Below, piece by piece: positions 7,654 through 12,663 of a DNA stretch of 13,776 bases (the first letter of the stretch is position 1; each line of letters opens with the position of its first letter). Both the position numbers and the translations under genes were made by a program. The notes under the pieces are model-generated. The model was not told the origin of the DNA. It was given only the letters and a program-made list of their open reading frames with translations, and ran no database searches. Source of the stretch: JAWXCB01 sp034440455 (GTDB taxonomy: Bacteria; Bacteroidota; Bacteroidia; Chitinophagales; CAIOSU01); assembly GCA_034440455.1 (NCBI GenBank), contig JAWXCB010000039.1:1-13776 (forward strand), written 5' to 3'.

Positions 7654-8630
7654 TTTTCCAGCACCAAAGTGAAATACGTTTTAAAAACATTCTCGCTGTA
7701 CTTCGATGGAATCTCCGTAATGTCGTTTTGCGGATCCTTCACATAGATGCGCATGAAAAGATTATTGCCGGCAATTCCAAAGTCGTAAGGGTTGATGGTG
7801 ATTTTGTGGTAGTAGTTTACTTGTGTCCCTTCATAACTGTCAGCTTGTATTGGCGAACCGATTTGCAAGCTGCGCTCTTGCGCAGTGGTGAAATCATTCA
7901 TAAAAAGTGAAAACTTCATTTTGTTATTTGTGAGCGCAGTTGTTGCAGTTGAATCATCTGACAGAGCAAACCACACATCAATCGAACTGATGCCAAGCGG
8001 CACTTTGATGGAGCCGTTTGGATAACGGTCAAAAAAAACTGTTGTGCCTGCGGGCGCAGCCATCACGCCAAGCATCTGCGGGCGTTTGTTTGCGCGAGTC
8101 GGAGTATTTCCTAAAATATCTTTCGCACCTGCATTAATCCAGTTGACAATATTTTGAATATACTCCGGTTTGTTTGCAGGCCAATCCGAACCGGGATTAA
8201 TCAGCAGTGGCATATAACCGGAGTTTCCATTGAGGTCTTGCGTGATGCGTACATGCAAAATAGACTTGCTGACATCGCCCGGCACCACGCGATATTGATA
8301 GGTGTTGTTCGTATCGTTTTTTACAATGGGACGAAACACAAGTGTGTTGTAGGCGCTTTCAATGGTGCGAAAATCCGGCTCGAAAGCGCCATCATGGCAG
8401 CCGGAATTTGCGCAAGTAGGCTGAAAAATATTTTTGTGAATACCCGCAAATGAATTCGGGTCAATGACTGGAGTTTGCGATGTGTCAATGTTGTCGTTGA
8501 TGTTGTCATAAGGATTTGGAGGCAGGTCAGCAGAGCAGGAAGTAACCAGAGAAAAGAATACGAAAACCGCAATGTTGTATATGAAGTTCGTACGAAGTCT
8601 GCTGAATAAAGAATAGACTAACAAGTTCAA
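7650..8630 (-). CDS. Lipoprotein with cytochrome-c-like domain (CX4CH motif)
   Basis: This 326-aa protein has a hydrophobic signal (residues 18-29) and lipobox LVTSC with lipidated Cys32. Residues 60-170 resemble the cytochrome-c-like domains of large secreted Bacteroidota and Planctomycetes proteins. They carry a haem-type motif C73-ANSG-C78-H79, with a four-residue spacer instead of the usual two, and a possible distal ligand Met140 in GYMPL. They end in the helix IVNWINAGAK (161-170). The C-terminal half (200-326) is beta-rich and unassigned. No ATG exists between the in-frame stop at 8648 and the signal sequence; the start is probably TTG at 8630 (or TTG at 8624). It heads a four-gene operon. 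It could be an electron carrier, or a domain that uses this Cys/His set structurally. Confidence 0.75.
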   Translation of the reverse strand: MNLLVYSLFSRLRTNFIYNIAVFVFFSLVTSCSADLPPNPYDNINDNIDTSQTPVIDPNSFAGIHKNIFQPTCANSGCHDGAFEPDFRTIESAYNTLVFRPIVKNDTNNTYQYRVVPGDVSKSILHVRITQDLNGNSGYMPLLINPGSDWPANKPEYIQNIVNWINAGAKDILGNTPTRANKRPQMLGVMAAPAGTTVFFDRYPNGSIKVPLGISSIDVWFALSDDSTATTALTNNKMKFSLFMNDFTTAQERSLQIGSPIQADSYEGTQVNYYHKITINPYDFGIAGNNLFMRIYVKDPQNDITEIPSKYSENVFKTYFTLVLEK

Positions 8631-8656
8631 TTTAAAATTTAGACTTCAAGTTAGTG

Positions 8657-8680
8657 AAAATCAAAACAACATTTGATTTT
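8657..8680. terminator. Candidate terminator hairpin after the DUF3109 gene
   Basis: AAAATCAAA (8657-8665) pairs perfectly with TTTGATTTT (8672-8680) across a 6-nt loop. It lies 12 bp past the stop of the minus-strand DUF3109 gene and 27 bp before the next minus-strand start. The stem is AT-rich, with one G-C pair, and each arm carries its own T run, so it might work weakly in either direction. The 61-bp gap otherwise holds only the upstream region of the lipoprotein operon. Confidence 0.35.
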
Positions 8681-8691
8681 AGAGATATTGT

Positions 8692-9255
8692 TTAGAGTTG
8701 AGCAGCAGCCAGATCCAGTGTTACATAAAACTCTTCCCCAAATTTTCTCACAAGCGCCTCTTTCACGAATTTGTACAACGGCATTTTTAAACTTTTACCC
8801 AACTCACAGGCAGGCGAACAAATTTCCCACTCATCATAATTCACATGCGTCATCCCACTTTTCGATTTTGTAATGCGAATCGGATAAAGATGACAGGAAA
8901 TAGGTTTTTCAAAATCCACCTTCCCTTCGCGATATGCCTTTTGAATGCCGCATTGCGCCATCTTATTTTCATAGCGGATATAGACGCATGCTCCGTCTTT
9001 CATTAACGGAGTTTTGTACTCGCCTTTTTTTTCTTCGGCAAAAAAACCTTTCGCCTCAATTATTTGTATTCCTTCTTCGGTTAAATAAGGTTTTACCTGC
9101 GGATAAATTTTTTCAAGTGTTTCTAATTCTTCAGGCTCTAAGGGCGCACCGCTTTCTCCTTCCACGCAACACGCGCCTTTGCATGCATTCAGATTGCAGG
9201 TGAAATAATCCTGCACTACTGCGTCACTTACAAGGATGTTGTCTATTGCTATCAT
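8692..9255 (-). CDS. DUF3109 family cysteine-rich protein
   Basis: This 187-aa protein matches the Bacteroidota DUF3109 family in length and layout. It has an N-terminal cysteine cluster (C20, C25, C29, C30 in TCNLNACKGACCVEG) and further cysteines at 90, 102, 121, 146 and 150, including ISCHLYPIR and EICSPAC. The arrangement resembles YkgJ-type putative Fe-S or zinc-binding proteins, and the many conserved cysteines suggest metal binding. No function is established to my knowledge. The ATG at 9255 fits the usual family start. The leader contains no Shine-Dalgarno and is taken up by a repeat hairpin. It lies 71 bp downstream of the RsmI-like gene on the same strand and could be co-transcribed with it. 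Confidence 0.85.
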   Translation of the reverse strand: MIAIDNILVSDAVVQDYFTCNLNACKGACCVEGESGAPLEPEELETLEKIYPQVKPYLTEEGIQIIEAKGFFAEEKKGEYKTPLMKDGACVYIRYENKMAQCGIQKAYREGKVDFEKPISCHLYPIRITKSKSGMTHVNYDEWEICSPACELGKSLKMPLYKFVKEALVRKFGEEFYVTLDLAAAQL

Positions 9256-9259
9256 TCGT

Positions 9260-9316
9260 CAGTTTACAGTTTTCAGTTTACAGTTTTCAGTTTAAAAAAA
9301 CTGCAAACAGTAAACT
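9260..9316. repeat. 14-bp tandem repeat forming a long hairpin
   Basis: The unit CAGTTTACAGTTTT occurs at 9260-9273 and 9274-9287, then seven bases of a third copy. The segment 9275-9293 is complementary to 9298-9316 at 17 of 19 positions with a 4-nt A loop, giving a long stem. Because of the tandem copy, 9261-9279 can pair with the same right arm. It fills nearly all the space between the RsmI-like stop (9327) and the DUF3109 start (9255). It may be a dispersed intergenic repeat, an RNA processing or attenuation site, or both. Confidence 0.75.
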
Positions 9317-9326
9317 TCTACAGAAA

Positions 9327-10046
9327 TTATTTCGCGCACAGAATAAAAACCGTAGGTCTTTTATGCAATCCCACTTTCGTTTTGCGCCACTTGCTGATAG
9401 GAAGCGTTTTGATAAATTCTCCCGGCTGGGTGATTTCGCGGGCTACACAGAGCAGCGTATCATCCAAACATGCTTTTATGATTTCATCAAAAAGCTGCGT
9501 ATTGCGATAAGGCGTTTCAATAAAAATTTGCGCTTCGTCATATTTTCTTGAATGTCTTTCCAATTCGACAATTTTTTTTCTGCGCTCCTGCGGACGAACG
9601 GGAAGATATCCTCTGAAAGAAAAACTGTTTGCCGTAAGTCCTGAAGCCATCAGCGCAAGCATGATGGATGAAGGACCAACAAGCGGCACAACCCGGATTC
9701 CATGCTGATGTGCAAGCTCCACTAATTTTTCACCGGGGTCTGCAATGCAGGGTGCGCCTGCTTCCGACATCAAGCCGACAGATGTTCCTTTGGTAAGCAA
9801 ATCAATGCACCGGAGCAACTCTTCCACGCGGGTGCGCTGATTCAATTCAAAAAATTCAAGATTGTCTAATGGCTTTGAGTAGCCGATTGTTTTTAAAATG
9901 TGCCGCGCAGTCTTCTCTTTTTCCACTGCAAAATGCGTGAGTCCATGCGCGATGGATTTTACATACTCAGGTAAAATGTCTTTTCCTTGCTCACCGATAG
10001 GGGCGGGAATGAGATAAAGCGTGCCGGGCTGGTTCGTGTTTTTCAT
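9327..10046 (-). CDS. rsmI: SAM-dependent methyltransferase, RsmI-like (16S rRNA 2'-O-ribose C1402 type)
   Basis: This 239-aa protein belongs to the tetrapyrrole-methylase (class III SAM methyltransferase) fold. It has the N-terminal strand TLYLIPAPIG (9-18), the SAM-site loop MSEAGAPCIADPG (93-105), PLVGPSSIMLALMASG (121-136) and FIETPYRN (175-182). These match the Bacteroidota branch of the RsmI family, which is shorter than E. coli RsmI (286 aa) and lacks its C-terminal extension. The E. coli enzyme methylates the ribose of C1402 in 16S rRNA in the decoding centre. That activity is inferred by family here, and this branch is often annotated only as a SAM-dependent methyltransferase. The ATG at 10046 lies 57 bp from the divergent DNA glycosylase start. 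Confidence 0.82.
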   Translation of the reverse strand: MKNTNQPGTLYLIPAPIGEQGKDILPEYVKSIAHGLTHFAVEKEKTARHILKTIGYSKPLDNLEFFELNQRTRVEELLRCIDLLTKGTSVGLMSEAGAPCIADPGEKLVELAHQHGIRVVPLVGPSSIMLALMASGLTANSFSFRGYLPVRPQERRKKIVELERHSRKYDEAQIFIETPYRNTQLFDEIIKACLDDTLLCVAREITQPGEFIKTLPISKWRKTKVGLHKRPTVFILCAK

Positions 10047-10103
10047 ATTTCGACACCGAAAGTATCACTCTTTCAAAAATCATCAAATAATTTTATCCCC
10101 GAA

Positions 10104-10703
10104 ATGAAAATAAAGTTGCCGCGCTCGTTTTATACGAGGGAAGATGTAGTGACCATCAGTCGTGAATTATTGGGAAAATGTCTGTTTACGCGCATAAACG
10201 GTTTGCTCACGGGCGGATTGATTACCGAGACAGAAACCTATCGCGGACCGGAAGACCGCGCTTCGCATGCTTTTGGAGGAAGAAGAACGCAGCGCACAGA
10301 AATCATGTACGCAACAGGCGGAACTGCGTATGTCTATCTCTGCTATGGCATTCATCATTTGTTCAATGTAGTTACCAATAGAAAAGATACACCCCATGCA
10401 GTTTTGATTCGCGCAATCGAACCGATGGAAGGGATTGAGCTAATGCTGAAACGCAGAAAGAAGAAAAAGATGGAACGCTCTGTCACTGCGGGACCAGGCA
10501 GCATGAGCCAAGCGTTAGGAATTACTACTGTATTGACCGGAGTTGATTTGCTGGGAAATGAAATTTGGATTGAAGACAGAGGAAATCATTTGAGTGCAAA
10601 TCAAATTATTTCAACCAAGAGAATCGGAGTGGATTATGCGGGCGAACACGCGGAGCGGCTGTGGAGATTTACAATAAAGGGAAATTTATGGGTGAGCAAG
10701 TAA
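10104..10703 (+). CDS. mpg: DNA-3-methyladenine glycosylase (AAG/MPG family)
   Basis: This 199-aa protein is a base-excision-repair glycosylase that removes alkylated purines such as 3-methyladenine. It keeps the core of the human AAG fold. Using the human numbering of catalytic E125, Y127, H136, Y159 and N169, the equivalents here are E44 and Y46 (TETETY), H55 (RASHAF), Y78 (AYVYLCYG) and N88 (LFNVV), all with identical spacing. R103 (LIRAIEP) matches human R182 after a 2-aa indel, and the SAGPGS-type segment is TAGPGS (128-133). The start was taken at ATG 10104 because the family begins at '(K)LPRSFY'. The frame is open back to 9987, but that would add 39 unrelated residues overlapping the divergent RsmI-like gene. 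Its stop abuts the stop of the convergent Kazal gene. Confidence 0.92.
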   Translation: MKIKLPRSFYTREDVVTISRELLGKCLFTRINGLLTGGLITETETYRGPEDRASHAFGGRRTQRTEIMYATGGTAYVYLCYGIHHLFNVVTNRKDTPHAVLIRAIEPMEGIELMLKRRKKKKMERSVTAGPGSMSQALGITTVLTGVDLLGNEIWIEDRGNHLSANQIISTKRIGVDYAGEHAERLWRFTIKGNLWVSK

Positions 10704-10922
10704 TCACGGACATGGACCGCCTATCCAGGAGATAACACCATTCCGTTCAGCAATGCACGAGTTGCGATAGGTGAAGTCATCGCATCCGCAAACGGGGTTA
10801 TAATCAGTTGTGCAAACTACGGTGAGGTCAACTTTATCAAAGTCAACGCAGTCAACTGTTTTTCCGCAGGAAAAACAAATCAGCAAGAGAAGAAATAAAA
10901 GCGGGTTGAAGAGTCGGAGCAT
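10704..10922 (-). CDS. Kazal-type protease-inhibitor-domain lipoprotein
   Basis: This is a 72-aa protein if started at ATG 10922; a TTG at 10934 would add four residues (MTRF). Numbered from the ATG, a short signal (MLRLFNPLLFLLLLI) ends in a lipobox with lipidated Cys19. The mature part carries six further cysteines in Kazal order (C25, C37, C45, C47, C56, C71) and the signature TTDYNPVCGCDDFTYRNSC (38-56). Kazal domains inhibit serine proteases through the loop around the second to third cysteine. The Pro-Val-Cys-Gly core is intact, but whether this copy inhibits anything is unknown. It is probably anchored to the outer membrane. Its TGA directly abuts the TAA of the convergent glycosylase gene, leaving no room for a terminator between them. 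Its start is divergent from the thioesterase. Confidence 0.85.
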   Translation of the reverse strand: MLRLFNPLLFLLLLICFSCGKTVDCVDFDKVDLTVVCTTDYNPVCGCDDFTYRNSCIAERNGVISWIGGPCP

Positions 10923-10961
10923 AAATCTTGTCAAACTTAGGAAACCTTATTTTTACCGCAC

Positions 10962-11360
10962 ATGCAAAATCCTTTTCAAAAAGGTGATAAGAAACAGTTT
11001 CAACGCATTGTACGGCAGGAAGATTGTGCGGCATTTGACTCAGGGCAGGTGCATCCGGTGTATGCTACGTTTGCACTCGCGCGTGATGCAGAGTGGACAT
11101 GCAGGCTGTTTGTGCTTGAAATGAAAGAAAATGATGAAGAAGGAATCGGCACGTTTATTCATGTGGAGCATCATGCCCCTGCATTGGTTGGCGAGCAGGT
11201 TAATTTTGAAGCCGTGTTAGATTCATTAAATGGAAATGAGATTATTTGCACATTCACAGCTAAGACACAAAACCGCATTATTGCTTCGGGAAAACAGGGG
11301 CAAAAGATATTGAAGAAGGAAAAATTAGAAATGTTATTTGGAAAACTGAAGCATGGCTGA
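10962..11360 (+). CDS. Hotdog-fold thioesterase, FlK-like (fluoroacetyl-CoA thioesterase family)
   Basis: This 132-aa single hotdog domain resembles the Streptomyces cattleya fluoroacetyl-CoA thioesterase FlK. The motifs VYATFALARDAEWTC (residues 33-47) and GTFIHVEHHAPALVG (63-77) line up with FlK's catalytic regions. T36, E44 and H70 reproduce the FlK triad T42/E50/H76 with the same spacings (8 and 26). This supports acyl-CoA thioester hydrolysis, but not fluoroacetyl specificity: many bacteria without fluorinated metabolites carry such proteins, and the true acyl group is unknown. Its last 8 bases overlap the start of smpB (ATGGCTGA), so the two are translationally coupled. Its start lies 39 bp from the Kazal ATG on the opposite strand, so a compact divergent promoter must fit there. 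Confidence 0.82.
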   Translation: MQNPFQKGDKKQFQRIVRQEDCAAFDSGQVHPVYATFALARDAEWTCRLFVLEMKENDEEGIGTFIHVEHHAPALVGEQVNFEAVLDSLNGNEIICTFTAKTQNRIIASGKQGQKILKKEKLEMLFGKLKHG

Positions 11361-11802
11361 ACAGGTGCACATCCGCAACAAGCGCGCTTCGTTTGATTTT
11401 ATCCTGCTTGATAAATATGTGGCGGGCATCATGCTCACCGGCACGGAAACAAAATCGGTGAAGCAGGGCAAGGCTTCGCTCAGCGATGCGTTTTGCATTT
11501 TTAAAAAAGGAGAACTCTGGATTAAGAACATGCACATTGCTGTGTATGACAAGGGCACGTATGCTAATCACGAACCGCTCAGACTCCGGAAACTACTGCT
11601 GAGAAAAAAAGAAATCGGCAAGTTGGAAAAAAAGATAAAAGAAAAAGGGCTCACCATTATTCCGCTTGTTGTTGCCGTTTCAGAGCGCGGCTTTGTGAAA
11701 GTGGAAATCGCGCTGGCAAAAGGAAAGAAAACGCACGACAAGCGCGAAAGCATCAAAGCGAAAGATTCAAAGCGTGAGTTGGATAGGGCGATGAAGCGGT
11801 AA
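11353..11802 (+). CDS. smpB: SsrA-binding protein SmpB
   Basis: This 149-aa protein is SmpB, which binds tmRNA and brings it to stalled ribosomes for trans-translation. It shows the family opening (IRNKRASFDFILLDKYVAGI), the RNA-binding segment GTETKSVKQGKASLSDAF (residues 30-47), and the basic C-terminal tail (KKTHDKRESIKAKDSKREL...) that enters the decoding centre. The length is normal for the family. The start is ATG 11353, inside the last codons of the thioesterase (8-nt overlap), so its translation depends on the upstream gene. The ssrA RNA gene itself is not in this window. Confidence 0.97.
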   Translation: MAEQVHIRNKRASFDFILLDKYVAGIMLTGTETKSVKQGKASLSDAFCIFKKGELWIKNMHIAVYDKGTYANHEPLRLRKLLLRKKEIGKLEKKIKEKGLTIIPLVVAVSERGFVKVEIALAKGKKTHDKRESIKAKDSKRELDRAMKR

Positions 11803-11844
11803 ATATGCAGGACGACCACGAATGCTTTTTTGACATAACTTTCA

Positions 11845-12540
11845 ATGATGCTGTTCCGCCCCGGCACCTGGGATGAAAAGATTTATCACTGCATCGTGCA
11901 GGAAAATGAGTACGGGGTTGGTGATTTTAATCCGGAGGATATTGTAATTGACATCGGCTGCCACATCGGCTCGTTTGCGGTGTTGGCAAAGCTGAAAGGC
12001 GCAGGTACAGTATATGCTTATGAAGCGTTGCACGAAAATTATGCGCTTGCGGTAAAAAACACTGAAGGGTTGGAAAACGTGTTTGTATTTAATAAAGCCG
12101 TTACCCGCAGCGACATGCCCATTGAAAAGCTCTGCTTTGCGCCCTGCGCGGTGGGTGAGAATACAGGCGGGGGCAGCGTGTTTGCGCTGGAAAGTGACAT
12201 TGCTGTGGAAGCCGTTTCTCTTGATGCGCTGTTAGATGAAATAGACGAGCCTGTGCGCCTGCTGAAACTTGATTGCGAGGGCAGCGAGTTTCCGATTTTG
12301 TTTACCAGCAAAAAACTGGGGATGATACAGGAACTGACAGGCGAATACCACAACTTTAGCAGCCTTGAACATGTGCCTGCCGCGCTGAAAGTAAAAGGCG
12401 TGGAAAGCTACACCATTGCCGCTTTGCATGATTATTTACTGGCGCAGGGATTCAAAGGAGGATGGACGCATGTAGCAGAAAATTTGGGGAAGTTTAGGTA
12501 TGTAAATGGATCATTAGCGTTGCGTTTAGATAAAAAATAG
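11845..12540 (+). CDS. FkbM-family SAM-dependent methyltransferase
   Basis: This 231-aa class I methyltransferase has motif I VIDIGCHIGSFA (residues 34-45), the acidic loop YAYE (57-60), and the FkbM hallmark LLKLDCEGSEF (139-149). Members O-methylate sugars, polyketides and other small molecules; in Bacteroidota they often lie in glycan clusters. The substrate is unknown. The frame has a TAA 9 bp upstream, so the start is one of the two consecutive ATGs at 11845 and 11848. It follows smpB by 42 bp on the same strand. A hand-counted 60-base sample (12121-12180) has 62% GC, above the other genes sampled, so it may have a different history from its neighbours. The IS begins within about 100 bp of its stop. 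Confidence 0.87.
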   Translation: MMLFRPGTWDEKIYHCIVQENEYGVGDFNPEDIVIDIGCHIGSFAVLAKLKGAGTVYAYEALHENYALAVKNTEGLENVFVFNKAVTRSDMPIEKLCFAPCAVGENTGGGSVFALESDIAVEAVSLDALLDEIDEPVRLLKLDCEGSEFPILFTSKKLGMIQELTGEYHNFSSLEHVPAALKVKGVESYTIAALHDYLLAQGFKGGWTHVAENLGKFRYVNGSLALRLDKK

Positions 12541-12622
12541 TTCTTTGAAAGCATTGACAGTATTGAGCTTGCAGAGGTTTTTAGCCTAAGACGATTTGAT
12601 TTTTCGAGAGCCGGAAAAAATT

Positions 12623-12649
12623 ATAGTTTGCTGTAAATCAGCAAACTAT
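12623..12649 (+). promoter_or_regulatory. Perfect 11-bp hairpin covering the ancestral transposase start codon
   Basis: ATAGTTTGCTG (12623-12633) pairs fully with CAGCAAACTAT (12639-12649) around the loop TAAAT. The right arm includes the first two bases of the ATG at 12648. In IS10 and IS50, of the same IS4 family, transcripts entering from outside fold to hide the transposase start and so limit transposition. This hairpin is well placed for the same effect. That role is inference. Confidence 0.55.
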
Positions 12650-12663
12650 GAATCGAGGCAAAT

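Noticed and set aside
9260..9294. Short tandem repeats considered as a CRISPR remnant
   Set aside because: The units are 14 bp and directly adjacent, with no spacers and no cas genes in the window.
9987..10103. In-frame 39-codon extension of the DNA glycosylase
   Set aside because: It overlaps the start of the divergent RsmI-like gene, the residues do not resemble the family, and ATG 10104 gives the standard N-terminus.
10703..10704. Abutting stop codons of the glycosylase and Kazal genes considered as a gene fusion or misassembly
   Set aside because: Both proteins are full length with normal C-termini; compact convergent ends are common.
11568..11867. 99-codon minus-strand frame rich in Ser and Phe
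   Set aside because: It is antisense to the basic C-terminal part of smpB; the composition is what the complement of Lys/Glu-rich codons gives.
12554..12559. TTGACA resembling a sigma-70 -35 box before the IS
   Set aside because: There is no TATAAT-like box 16-18 nt downstream, and Bacteroidota use a different promoter consensus.
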